This document shows positions 8,798-17,258 of a DNA stretch of 43,804 nt, in pieces (position 1 is the first letter of the stretch; every line of letters begins with the position of its first letter). The stretch is from Phycisphaerae bacterium (GTDB taxonomy: Bacteria > Planctomycetota > Phycisphaerae > UBA1845), in NCBI GenBank assembly GCA_021604825.1, contig BQJS01000011.1, positions 1 through 43,804 on the forward strand, in the 5' to 3' direction. Position numbers and translations under genes: made by a program. Below the pieces are notes generated by a model. It made no database searches, was not told where the DNA came from, and was given only the letters and a program-made list of their open reading frames with translations.

Positions 8798-10669
8798 ATG
8801 AAACGACATCGAAGCCGATTTTTTTGGAAGCTGTTTGTCGGGCATGTGGTCCTGCTGACCGGTGCGCTGGTGGTTTGCGTTTGGCTGATCATCGGCGAAG
8901 TGGATCAATTCTACGAGTCCGAATTGACGGAACACCTTCGCGGATATGCGACACTTCTGCGCGAACGAACTGACGGGCAATTCGATGCTGCCCACATTGA
9001 TCAATTGGACAACCTGGCCAAGTCTCATGGCGTTCATGAGTTGCGGGCGACGTTTATCATGGCCGATGGCACCGTATTGGGCGACACGCTTGCCGATCCT
9101 CGCTCGATGGAGTCGCATGCCACACGCGATGAAGTTATAACCGCGATGCAAACCGGTTTCGGTGAAAGTACGCGTTGGTCAGACACGGTAAAGCAAGACA
9201 TGAAGTACGTCGCGCTCCAGGTCGACGAGTCCGAAGACCTTGTCGGTGTCGTGCGTGTGGCGCTTCCCATGAGAAGCATCACTGCGCGCTTGGAGTTGGC
9301 GCAGGCGCTGATCTGGCAGATCGCTGCCGTCGCGCTCTTTGTCGCGGTTGGATTGGCGCTTGGCCTGACGTTGATGTGGAGTCGTCGCATTGAGCGCGTC
9401 ACGTCGGCTGCCCGGTTGATTTCGCGGGGCGATCTTTCGAGCGATATCGATGTTGAAGGTCACGACGAAATTGCCATACTCGCCCGATCCGTGAATCGCA
9501 TGCGGGAGAGTTTGTCCACGCAGTTGAACATGATCGACCGACAACGGCGGACGCTGCAGTACATGCTCACACGATTGGATGAAGGCGTCGTCGTCGCCAA
9601 TTCAGACGGGGTGGTTATCCTTACCAATCCGGCCGCGTGGCAGTTGCTGCATCTCCCAGAACCCACACCACAATCGGACGAGCCCCCCACGATTGACGAA
9701 CTTCCCGAGAACCTTAAGGAACTTCTGACGTCAGACAGTACGCGCGAGGGGAAACATCGAATCGAGCGAAAAATCACCATCGGTGAGGGTGAGTCGTTAT
9801 CGATTCTACTGGCTCGCGTCTCTCGTATTTCACTGCCTCATTACACGCAATCCGGTAATGTCGCTACGACTAAAGATGGCCGCATCCTCGTACTGACCGA
9901 TGTAACGGAACTGACTCGTGCGACACAAGTGAAAGCCGATTTCGTCGCCAACGCTTCTCACGAATTGCGTACACCCTTGACCGCCATTCGAGCAGCCATC
10001 GAAACGCTGATCTCAATGAGCGCGGACCGCGACGCTTCTGAGGACGCCCCGCTCCTTGACATCATCGATCGTCACAGCGAACGACTCGGCATGATGGTCG
10101 CCGACCTCCTCGATCTCTCATGGCTCGAATCAGGCAGCACCCGCATTTCACCCGTCAACGTCAATCCCAACGAAGTCCTCGTCGAGCTGGGCGAACGATT
10201 CACTGACCGTCTCTCGGCTCAGAAGATCATCTGGAAAATCGAAGTAGACGAAGGCGGTATCGTTGATGGTCAGCCGTTACAAATCGATGTCCGACTACTG
10301 AACATGGTACTCAGCAATCTGGTCGACAACGCCATCAAATTCACGCCCGCTGGTGGAACGATTACCGTTTCAGCCACTCGCCTGGAGAACGAATTCGTAT
10401 TTAGCGTTTGCGATTCTGGCGTTGGAATTCCAGCCGAAGATCAAGCTCGAATTTTTGAACGATTCTACCAAGTCACCCGCGCTCGCAGCGGCGTCAAGCG
10501 AGGAACAGGATTGGGCCTTTCCATCGTAAGGCATGCGGTTGAGCAAATGGGTGGCCGCCTTGAACTTAAAAGCGCATTAAATGAGGGGACGAGCATTCGA
10601 GTGCTCGTCCCCCTATCACCACCAATTGCTATCACTGATGTCGATATGCAAAGCTCAACGAACGTATGA
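8798..10669 (+). CDS. PhoR-like membrane sensor histidine kinase
   Basis: The product is 623 aa. A first transmembrane segment (about 10-33) is followed by an extracytoplasmic sensor region of about 130 aa without Cys, a second transmembrane segment (about 171-194) and a HAMP linker (about 195-245). A PAS-like domain with 'LDEGVVVANSDGVVILTN' follows (about 255-370). The HisKA motif 'FVANASHELRTPL' places the phosphoacceptor at H388. The ATPase domain has the N box 'NLVDNAIKFTP', the G1 box 'CDSGVGIP', the F box 'IFERFY' and the G2 box 'GTGLGLS'. All catalytic motifs are intact. An in-frame ATG 39 bases earlier (8759) is possible. I prefer 8798 because it gives the usual basic start before the first membrane helix, although neither start has a clear Shine-Dalgarno. 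It forms a two-component pair with the preceding regulator. Confidence 0.92.
   Translation: MKRHRSRFFWKLFVGHVVLLTGALVVCVWLIIGEVDQFYESELTEHLRGYATLLRERTDGQFDAAHIDQLDNLAKSHGVHELRATFIMADGTVLGDTLADPRSMESHATRDEVITAMQTGFGESTRWSDTVKQDMKYVALQVDESEDLVGVVRVALPMRSITARLELAQALIWQIAAVALFVAVGLALGLTLMWSRRIERVTSAARLISRGDLSSDIDVEGHDEIAILARSVNRMRESLSTQLNMIDRQRRTLQYMLTRLDEGVVVANSDGVVILTNPAAWQLLHLPEPTPQSDEPPTIDELPENLKELLTSDSTREGKHRIERKITIGEGESLSILLARVSRISLPHYTQSGNVATTKDGRILVLTDVTELTRATQVKADFVANASHELRTPLTAIRAAIETLISMSADRDASEDAPLLDIIDRHSERLGMMVADLLDLSWLESGSTRISPVNVNPNEVLVELGERFTDRLSAQKIIWKIEVDEGGIVDGQPLQIDVRLLNMVLSNLVDNAIKFTPAGGTITVSATRLENEFVFSVCDSGVGIPAEDQARIFERFYQVTRARSGVKRGTGLGLSIVRHAVEQMGGRLELKSALNEGTSIRVLVPLSPPIAITDVDMQSSTNV
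10585..10612. other. Perfect 11-bp hairpin inside the kinase 3' end
   Basis: GGGGACGAGCA (10585-10595) and TGCTCGTCCCC (10602-10612) are perfect complements around a 6-base loop, inside codons for 'GTSIRVLVP' and 57 bases before the stop. There is no T tract. The region is convergent with the next gene. It may be an RNA-stability or attenuating structure, or coincidence. Confidence 0.6.
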
Positions 10670-10701
10670 TTTTCTCATTCGTGCCGTCCTCGCTGCATCG
10701 A

Positions 10702-12843
10702 CTAATTGAACGCCGTCTGGAAGAAATGATAGTCTTCCGAATCAACGTCGGCGTCCTGATCAAAATCAAATTGATCGCACCCAACAAGCACGCCACCACC
10801 AGGCCCCGTGACGCAATCGATAAACTCATCGTCAACGACAGGAACCACCGTCACCGATATGGCGGCAGGATACGTTGATGAAGATGGGTTTCCATTCTGA
10901 TCGGTGTGCCCCACCTTCACGCCCTCGGGTGTACTTGTCGCAAACTTATCCATGTCGGCGGCATGGATGTTGACGTTGGCCGAACCGTTACCGATGGCCC
11001 GCAGTGTGACGCGGTAGAGCGTTGACGATCCCGACAAGCCTTCGGTGAAGCTCGTCGCGTAACCGTTGACATTGTCCATTCCAAGATCACCGCCGACACC
11101 AACCGGTGACAGCAGCGCGGTGCGCGTAGTATTGAACGAACCGAGTGCGTCGATCGAAACCACACGTAGCACGTCACTCGAGTCGATCAGCACATCGTGA
11201 ACAAACTGCATGATTCCGTTTTCTTCGTCGCTGGTCAGATTCGCCCCGCCGGTCACTTCGCCACTGACGGTCAGTTCAACAAAGTCGCCGAATTCGAGTG
11301 CCGAAAGCGAACGACCGCTGGGTACAAACGTTGACGCAGAGATTTCAACTTCAACGCCAGAATTAGAATTGAGTGTCACGCCACTCGCTGACGGCGTGGT
11401 GCTGTCATAGGTAACGCCATTGATCTGTCCGCTGGTACTGCCTTGAAAGTTCAGGGTCCATTGCAGGTCGCTGGCTTCGATGCCATTGGTCCCGGTGGCA
11501 TCCACGTCCCAGGGTCGGGTCTGCGCAGCCGGGTCGCCTTCGTCACCTTCCGGAGCATCGTTGTACGAATTACTGAAGATCCAGTTGTCGTCACCAAACA
11601 CGCCAGCAATCTTGGCAATGTCATCAGCATCGCAATCGCCATCACGGTCACTGTCGCCAGGAACAAACGCAACCGCCAGCGGATTGATTCGACCGGGCAT
11701 GATTTGATAAGAGGTCTGCACCGTGAAATCGTAATCCGGGCCCACCGCGTCATCCAACCAAAGCGGCACGTTGACATCGAACGGTTGAATGGCACCAGGA
11801 TCAACGTTGACAGCGTTGTCGTAGAAGTAATTCGGACCGACAACAACTCCCGAGAAAATGACTGTCGACTCTCCACGAACCCACTGTTCCGTCGCGGTGT
11901 CCTGCCAGTTGTTGCCGTTGATCATCTCACCAGTTGAACCTGCGACCGGTGCCCAACCGTCGCCCTTGGTGCGGTAGTCAACTCTCGTCAATGCGTCGGG
12001 GTTGATACCGTTTGGATCATCGAGCGAATGCACGCTCCGCTGCGGGAGGCCGTCGTCGGCACTTCCAACATCGACGGTTCGATCATCGAGGTCATACTCC
12101 CAGCCGCGTCCGTGTTCATAGCTGACTTCGTCCACGACTTCCAAGTCATCGGAAACGTTGCCCGGAGTGCTGACACCTTTGAGATCCAGCGTGGTCCCAC
12201 CCAAGTTGTTCGGCTCACCTCGATCAAGGTTTCCGTTTCCGTACTGATCTTTATCAACGCCTTCGTTGTTATCGAATACCGGCGTGATCAACTCGGTATC
12301 GTGTTTGATGTCCTTGCCCCACCGCAAACCATTGGTATTGAGCGGGTCGGCTTCGGTGATCCCTGGACGATTGCGAATCAACATGACGGTATTGGAACCA
12401 TCGTTGCCCAGCTTCGACGGCGTATCGAGGAGTCCGTTCCAGATACCATCTTGCTGACTACCGCTGGTGTGCGCCCAACGTCGGTATTCGGAATCTGGCA
12501 ACGCCTCAGGATAGTCGCCGGCGATGCTCAGGCCGATGACCAGCAAACCGTTGTCACCAAGACGAAGTCCGTCAAGGCTAAAGAATTCGTCGATTTCTGG
12601 TGATGTCGATGGGATCGGTGGAATGCTGCCAAGTGGAAAAAACTTGGTTTCAACACCATTGATCATCGCGACCGCGTAACCATCTAACTTTTTACCAGGG
12701 GTTCCCATCAATTCGATGAATTCCTTGGTGTCGTCCGCCCCACCCGGCGGGTTAATGAATACTTCATTGATGAAGACGACTGCGTTGGCTGCGGGCACAA
12801 CGACCAGCAGCAATAGGAAGCACAGCGCAAAGCGTTGCATCAT
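10702..12843 (-). CDS. Exported lamin-tail-like protein with truncated dockerin-like end
   Basis: The product is 713 aa. The signal peptide (about 1-21, 'FALCFLLLLVVVPAANA') precedes a lamin-tail-domain-like start ('VVFINEVFINPPGGADDTKEF' region with 'FIELMGTPGKKLDGYAV'), a fold used by many secreted surface proteins and nucleases. An internal calcium-loop region at about 395-450 ('GDSDRDGDCDADDIAKIAGVF', then 'DVDATGTNGIEASDLQ') looks like a cohesin-partner/dockerin type I pair. A cohesin-like beta region follows ('EVEISASTFVPSGRSLSALEF'). The last 45 residues keep 'FIDCVTGP...C' and one loop, 'DFDQDADVDSEDYHFF', but lack the first loop. GAGGGG ten bases before ATG 12843 selects this start over the longer frame from 12861. 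It is encoded 52 bases after the pseudopilin gene, so co-transcription is likely. Its substrate is unknown. Confidence 0.85.
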   Translation of the reverse strand: MMQRFALCFLLLLVVVPAANAVVFINEVFINPPGGADDTKEFIELMGTPGKKLDGYAVAMINGVETKFFPLGSIPPIPSTSPEIDEFFSLDGLRLGDNGLLVIGLSIAGDYPEALPDSEYRRWAHTSGSQQDGIWNGLLDTPSKLGNDGSNTVMLIRNRPGITEADPLNTNGLRWGKDIKHDTELITPVFDNNEGVDKDQYGNGNLDRGEPNNLGGTTLDLKGVSTPGNVSDDLEVVDEVSYEHGRGWEYDLDDRTVDVGSADDGLPQRSVHSLDDPNGINPDALTRVDYRTKGDGWAPVAGSTGEMINGNNWQDTATEQWVRGESTVIFSGVVVGPNYFYDNAVNVDPGAIQPFDVNVPLWLDDAVGPDYDFTVQTSYQIMPGRINPLAVAFVPGDSDRDGDCDADDIAKIAGVFGDDNWIFSNSYNDAPEGDEGDPAAQTRPWDVDATGTNGIEASDLQWTLNFQGSTSGQINGVTYDSTTPSASGVTLNSNSGVEVEISASTFVPSGRSLSALEFGDFVELTVSGEVTGGANLTSDEENGIMQFVHDVLIDSSDVLRVVSIDALGSFNTTRTALLSPVGVGGDLGMDNVNGYATSFTEGLSGSSTLYRVTLRAIGNGSANVNIHAADMDKFATSTPEGVKVGHTDQNGNPSSSTYPAAISVTVVPVVDDEFIDCVTGPGGGVLVGCDQFDFDQDADVDSEDYHFFQTAFN

Positions 12844-12895
12844 TGTTTCGATTCCCCTCAAGAACTTTTTTTTGTTGTCAGTATGAATCGTCGAT

Positions 12896-13882
12896 TTACT
12901 TTAATTCCCATTCCGCCCTTGACCGTCGGCCCAACGACAGCACGCCGTCAAAAACCTGGTGATCAAGATCATCTTGCACGTGATCCATGGGATTGTTGGT
13001 GGTGCGGGTCAGTTTGAATTTTCCGTCGCGAACCTTGTCAGTGAATTTGCCGACGTGAGCATCTGCAAAAAGAATCTCCGCTCGAATGCGATTGCTCGCT
13101 TCACCATCATCATCGCGATATGTTTTTCCAAACCCATGCGTCGGACCGAAGTCCGCGTAGCTCTGCACACCGAATGGGCCACCGCCAAACGGCCCATCGC
13201 TCATGCTGCGCACGGTCTTCTTGCTCGCAAGAAGATTTCCTCGATAGATGTCTTCAGGTTTCGGTGCACCGTCGCCCAAAATCGGAACGCTCGCCGGAGC
13301 GACGCGAAGCATCGACGATATTCGCAGAGGTCCACCGGTTGTCGCCACCCGTTTCCAATTGACATCACCATCGACCGGCGGCCAAGTGGCTGACGTCCTG
13401 GCCATGTACCACGATTGCGTGTAGTTGGAGTTGTAGCCCCGTTTGATTAAGTCGTCGGCTTCTTCCGTGGTATAAAAACCGGCCGGTCCACCGGCAGTCG
13501 GACCACTTCCCAGCTTCTGATTGACTTTTGCGCGGTTGGATGGACACAGGATGTCGTTCGGAAAGGCGTATTCGCCGTTGACCATGTCGGCGACCCAGCC
13601 AACCTTGTCGACCGGACCGTCGCGACCGTTGGCCACATCGGGATCCATTGATCCGCTGCAAAAGTAGTCTTCGTTGCTGCCCGCATAGGTGTAGAAGGCG
13701 CGGCCGAGACCAGCGAGTTGGGACGCACACACCACTTCCTTCGCCTGCTCGCGGGCATTGCGCAAAGACGGCAGGAGTATCGAAATCAAAAGTGCAATGA
13801 TCGAGATGACAACCAGCAACTCAACGAGCGTGAAGCCAAAATGTTCGTTGGTCCTATACCGCCGGTTCAAATGACGATTCAT
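12896..13882 (-). CDS. Type II secretion-like pseudopilin (prepilin-type N-terminus)
   Basis: The 328-aa product begins with a short basic leader ending HFG, followed by '[19 protein letters not shown]'. This is the classic class III prepilin peptidase site with Glu at +5 and an N-terminal membrane helix. The globular domain is of the large planctomycete type, with '[18 protein letters not shown]' after the helix, 'ILCPSN' in the middle and '[12 protein letters not shown]' near the end, a variant of the 'DGHV' motif of these families. Start at ATG 13882 with GGAG about ten bases upstream; the upstream 21-codon extension is unlikely. The protein should be processed by a prepilin peptidase and assembled at the inner membrane. 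No secretion ATPase or secretin gene is nearby. It lies just upstream of a dockerin-type exported protein. Confidence 0.9.
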   Translation of the reverse strand: MNRHLNRRYRTNEHFGFTLVELLVVISIIALLISILLPSLRNAREQAKEVVCASQLAGLGRAFYTYAGSNEDYFCSGSMDPDVANGRDGPVDKVGWVADMVNGEYAFPNDILCPSNRAKVNQKLGSGPTAGGPAGFYTTEEADDLIKRGYNSNYTQSWYMARTSATWPPVDGDVNWKRVATTGGPLRISSMLRVAPASVPILGDGAPKPEDIYRGNLLASKKTVRSMSDGPFGGGPFGVQSYADFGPTHGFGKTYRDDDGEASNRIRAEILFADAHVGKFTDKVRDGKFKLTRTTNNPMDHVQDDLDHQVFDGVLSLGRRSRAEWELK

Positions 13883-14172
13883 GTTCGCAACTCCGAAGGG
13901 GCAAGGGTTTCCAGTTTCTTTTGACAGCGCTTGAATCGTGTTCAAGATCGCCAGTAAATCTTTCCAAAGCGGGCAACTTTCTGGCCAGAATCCCCGGTAA
14001 CAATCGCCAGCCGTCTAAACGCCAGTGAGCCCGCAGACCGCGGGACTGTTCATCCTCAGGTCATTGGGCTTTTGGCTTCACTAGATTTTCTTGGCGGGCG
14101 AGTGGCCTAGCAGCATCAGACTTGCTCCTCTGCACAAACCCAATATCAACCCGCCAATTTCATTCATTCAAC

Positions 14173-14847
14173 TCAGCGTCGTCGGCGCGACATTACACAA
14201 ATGGCACCTGAAAGGAGCATGGCGATCGTCGCCGGCTCCGGAACTGCTCCGGGTGAACCCACCAAGATCGCTGTGTCGCTGGGCAGCCCAAGGTTGTCGT
14301 TAAAGAATGGCGCAGATTCGTATGCGCCGTTAACGCCACTGACCGACAGCTGAACCGTATTGCTCAGATTTTCGAAAGTTTGCAGGTCACCGCTGCCCGC
14401 GTAGTCGAGCGTATCGATGATGGTTCCGTCTCCCAGCATCAGGTTGGCGCTATCGCCACCTTGTCCGAGACCGCCACCGCCGTTGGTGTGACCCAAGTTT
14501 GTGATCGATCCCCAGATGGCTTCAAATTCTTCAACTGCGGTCGTAAAGGTGACGTCATCGACGGGCAGTGAATCGAACAGGAAAACCGCCGACTCCCCCT
14601 GACCGAGCGAGAACGAATCCAGATTTCCGCCAGAACCGATGGTTGGACTTGAATCGTCGTACCAGTAGTTGCCGGTGTCCGCGATCGTGTCGCCAAAGTT
14701 GGTGACTTCAATCCAGTCCTGCGTTCCGTCTTCACCAGATAGTCCCGTCCAGGTTTCGGTGATTTGCAAATCGATCGCCGCCATCGCCGACGGTGCAACA
14801 GCGAAACCCGCCGCCACGGCCATGATTCCAAGTTGTGCTTTCCGCAT
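14173..14847 (-). CDS. PEP-CTERM sorted exported protein with lamin-tail-like domain
   Basis: The 224-aa product has a signal peptide (1-23, ending PSAMA). An N-terminal lamin-tail-like region follows ('DLQITETWTGLSG', 'DWIEVTNFGD'). It ends with a canonical PEP-CTERM signal: 'VPEPATIAMLL', a short hydrophobic stretch, then RRRR. Such proteins are recognised by an exosortase (EpsH family) during export; none is encoded here. GGAGGTGG (14855-14862) lies seven bases before ATG 14847 and rules out the longer frame starting at 14892. It is read in the same direction as the pseudopilin gene, but 290 bases separate them. The mature domain resembles the start of the dockerin-type protein at 10702-12843, so the two may have related ligands. 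The surface role is inferred. Confidence 0.88.
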   Translation of the reverse strand: MRKAQLGIMAVAAGFAVAPSAMAAIDLQITETWTGLSGEDGTQDWIEVTNFGDTIADTGNYWYDDSSPTIGSGGNLDSFSLGQGESAVFLFDSLPVDDVTFTTAVEEFEAIWGSITNLGHTNGGGGLGQGGDSANLMLGDGTIIDTLDYAGSGDLQTFENLSNTVQLSVSGVNGAYESAPFFNDNLGLPSDTAILVGSPGAVPEPATIAMLLSGAICVMSRRRR

Positions 14848-15333
14848 GTCTTTTCCACCTCCAATGAAAGAGCCAAGTAAGGGCAGAGCCAATTGAGAAA
14901 TCAGCCCCCTAAGAGGCTTGGAATCGTGGCTATCATCTGTTCCAAGAATATGAACAGCCCGTTAAGATTTGATTAAGATGAAGGGGGAGATCGAGGATGA
15001 CCTACAAATCACAGGCCGCGTAAACGTGCGCAAGCCTGTGAAATTACGCAATGGAATGCTGGCTGTACTGATACATTGGGCTGTGCCCCTGCGAGTTGGT
15101 TGTGCATTCCAACCAAGGCACGCGCTTGAGTCGAATACGGAAAAGCTACTCGGTCAAATTTGAAGTGAAATGTAATCGGTCGATCACCCATCCCGCGTGG
15201 CGGCGTCGCAATTCTCGCGTAAAAAGCAGGTCGGGCATGAAGGATTCGACCAGGAAGATTGATCCGGTATACAATCGACGGGCCGTTTCGTCAGGTTTGC
15301 GATTCCAGCAATTCCGTTTAACAGGAGATCCTG
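14848..15333. other. Divergent intergenic region with small inverted repeat and promoter-like element
   Basis: There is no supported gene in these 486 bases between the divergent PEP-CTERM gene and the zinc-protein operon. CTGTTC (14937-14942) and GAACAG (14952-14957) form a 6-bp inverted repeat with a 9-base centre about 90 bases upstream of the PEP-CTERM start. On the plus strand TTCGAC (15245-15250) and TATACA (15268-15273) are spaced 17 bases apart and could be the promoter of the 15334 operon. Frames such as 15096-15368 lack support. Confidence 0.4.
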
Positions 15334-15654
15334 ATGGCGCTTCAAAAGCGCATGTGCGCCAATCATGAAGACCGAATAGCGATTGGCGTTTGCGTCATCA
15401 CCAAAGCCCCCATTTGTGCCGAATGTTCCACGCGCTACGAAGGCGTGAACTACAGCAGAGAGGGCTTGGCCATCTTAAAGGAGCAGCGCGCGAAAGCGTC
15501 TGCCTCCGGCATGGGCCACAAGGCGTCGGGAGTTTTGATCGGGCTGCTACTGAGTCCACTTCTAATATACGCCCACTTCTTGTTTTTTGAGTTTGCCACA
15601 TCGTTCTTCATTGATCTCCATCAACTTGACTTGTTCGACTGGCTGGAGGCATAG
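15334..15654 (+). CDS. Small zinc-binding (B-box-like) single-pass membrane protein
   Basis: The 106-aa product starts with a probable zinc module: 'MCANHEDRIAIGVCVITKAPICAECS' with spacing C-x2-H ... C ... C-x2-C, then 'EGVNYSREGL'. A hydrophobic segment (about 62-92) near the C-terminus should span the membrane. GGAGAT precedes ATG 15334. It is the first gene of a tightly packed operon; the next start is 3 bases after its stop. The same zinc motif, with the same 'EG-x2-YS' tail, occurs in the membrane protein at 23675-24349, so the two probably share a function. That function is unknown. The module resembles B-box zinc fingers of bacterial membrane proteins. Confidence 0.78.
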   Translation: MALQKRMCANHEDRIAIGVCVITKAPICAECSTRYEGVNYSREGLAILKEQRAKASASGMGHKASGVLIGLLLSPLLIYAHFLFFEFATSFFIDLHQLDLFDWLEA

Positions 15655-15657
15655 GCG

Positions 15658-16464
15658 ATGGGCACAGCCGTCCAGGCCCAATATGAATCGTCGCGCGCTT
15701 CCAGTGACCTTGCATCCATGGATGCGGCAGCCGAATACGTTCGCAAGAATCTTTCGACGATTCTCCCCATGTATGTCGTGGCGATGCTGCCCTTCTCTGC
15801 GGCTATCATGCTGACGATCGACATCGTCACCAGCCAGTACCGCGCGATGACACTGCTGACGAGTTGGTGTTTGGTAGCAGCCACACTTTGGCGGTGGGCA
15901 TGGCTCGCCGCGCTGCAACGACGCGTCCAAGCCGTTATTCGCGGCGGTGAGCCTCACAAGATCCGCGGGCGATTGCTCTCCATCCTGTTTCTACGTTTGG
16001 TTGCGAGCGCGTGCATGACTTGGGGTTCGCTCGTCATCGCGCCAGGTATATACGGATTCCTGATCGGCGGGATGGCCACCCCGCTTCATCTCGAACCTTC
16101 CGATCGCCCCAAAGATCAAATCAAAACCGTCATATCGTGGATCACGAGTTCTCAAAAACGGTTGCTCAAGATCCTAACTTCGTTGAGCTTTCTATATGTT
16201 CTCGGGCTGATTTGCTTCTATGCCTTGATACGAATTGTACTGGGAACATTGTTGCCGACTTTCCTCGGCATTGACCCGTCGGACATGGGATTCACCCTGG
16301 AAAGCTGGACGGGAATACTGGTCGTCAGCTATCTTGTTGGTTTGGTTTTTGACTTATATTGGGCCGTTCTGTCCGTCATGATTTTCTATGATCTTCAATC
16401 GCGCCGCCTCGCTCCGGACTTGCGGGTGCGGATTCGCAATTTAAGGAACTCGACATCGACGTAA
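15658..16464 (+). CDS. Polytopic membrane protein of unknown function
   Basis: The 268-aa product has about five to six hydrophobic segments (roughly 34-55, 65-85, 105-140, 178-200 and 225-250), a short cytoplasmic-type N-terminus and a basic C-terminal tail ('RRLAPDLRVRIRNLR'). GGAGG eight bases before ATG 15658 overlaps the end of the preceding gene, indicating translational coupling. I recognise no catalytic motif. Proteins of this size and type commonly sit immediately before DUF4129 genes in planctomycete MoxR clusters, so a role in that membrane complex is likely but inferred. Confidence 0.8.
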   Translation: MGTAVQAQYESSRASSDLASMDAAAEYVRKNLSTILPMYVVAMLPFSAAIMLTIDIVTSQYRAMTLLTSWCLVAATLWRWAWLAALQRRVQAVIRGGEPHKIRGRLLSILFLRLVASACMTWGSLVIAPGIYGFLIGGMATPLHLEPSDRPKDQIKTVISWITSSQKRLLKILTSLSFLYVLGLICFYALIRIVLGTLLPTFLGIDPSDMGFTLESWTGILVVSYLVGLVFDLYWAVLSVMIFYDLQSRRLAPDLRVRIRNLRNSTST

Positions 16465-16502
16465 CGCCGTACATTTTCTTACTAACGCTGGCTGGCAGTT
16501 CG
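16443..16502 (+). promoter_or_regulatory. Possible non-canonical start region of the DUF4129 gene
   Basis: AAGGA (16443-16447) lies seven bases before ATC 16455, in frame with the ATG at 16503. The intervening codons read 'DVTPYIFLLTLAGSSMLASAEQP', a hydrophobic stretch ending in a signal-peptidase-like ASA. No ATG, GTG or TTG is available in this frame between the upstream stop (16389-16391) and 16503, and ATG 16503 has no Shine-Dalgarno of its own. Translation may therefore begin at an ATC or ATT codon. Confidence 0.4.
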
Positions 16503-17258
16503 ATGTTGGCCAGCGCTGAGCAACCGGTCAACGGCACAGGAGAGGTTCGCTCTGCCTACTCCCAGCTCGACGAAATCCTTCAACAACCCCTGTACCATCG
16601 ATGGGAGTTGCGACAACAACGGGCCACCTCGGAACCGCGAGACTATCCGGTACTCAAAGTCGCTCGCGAACTCATGCAGGAAATGACTGAGAGCGTCGGC
16701 AGATTTTTGGGGAAGATTTTTGGCAAGATCCGCTTGCCGCGCTTTCCGAATCTGACGGGTGGTTCCGGACTGCTGGCGATTCTTGAATTGCTCATTTGGG
16801 TCGGAGGTGCGGCACTAATTATTTATGTGCTGGTGTTGCTCTATCGGGCATACCTCCAAAGACCTGAAGGCGTCACCAATGCCCGCGTCCTCAGTCGCGA
16901 AGAAATCCGCAGCGCTTTGGAACAGGGTGACGCATTGGCCCTTGGTGGCGCGGCATGGCTTGACGAAGCCCAACAACTCGCACAAGCCGGTGAATTCCGA
17001 GCGGTCTATCGCGCCCTTTACCTGGCGTTGCTATCGGGACTTCATCGAAACGGCCAAATCGAATTTCGACGTCAACGCACCAATTGGACTTACGTCTCCC
17101 GATTCAATGGCGACGAAAACGATCGCTCCGTGTTTTCCGAATTGACGCAGCTGTTTGACGAAGTGTGGTACGGACTCAAGGGCGTCGCCCATCGAGACAT
17201 CGACGAACTACGCGTCAAAGTCTCGAATCTGGTCGGCGAGGACTCGAAGGATGCCTAG
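16503..17258 (+). CDS. DUF4129-type membrane protein of the MoxR cluster
   Basis: From ATG 16503 the product is 251 aa. It has an N-terminal helical region, a transmembrane segment (about 93-118, 'LLAILELLIWVGGAALIIYVL') and a C-terminal cytoplasmic domain. That domain has the DUF4129 signature pattern: 'WLDEAQQLAQAGEFRAVYRAL', 'LLSGLHRNGQIEF', then 'FSELTQLFDEVWYG'. A likely signal peptide is encoded immediately upstream but without a normal start codon (see 16443-16502), so the true protein may be 16 residues longer or the start may be mis-sequenced. The gene overlaps the next one by 8 bases. DUF4129 proteins regularly accompany MoxR and DUF58 genes; the molecular role is unknown. Confidence 0.85.
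   Translation: MLASAEQPVNGTGEVRSAYSQLDEILQQPLYHRWELRQQRATSEPRDYPVLKVARELMQEMTESVGRFLGKIFGKIRLPRFPNLTGGSGLLAILELLIWVGGAALIIYVLVLLYRAYLQRPEGVTNARVLSREEIRSALEQGDALALGGAAWLDEAQQLAQAGEFRAVYRALYLALLSGLHRNGQIEFRRQRTNWTYVSRFNGDENDRSVFSELTQLFDEVWYGLKGVAHRDIDELRVKVSNLVGEDSKDA

Noticed and set aside
14937..14957. LexA (SOS) box
   Set aside because: The E. coli-type site needs CTGT and ACAG eight bases apart. Here they are 13 apart, and no SOS gene is nearby.
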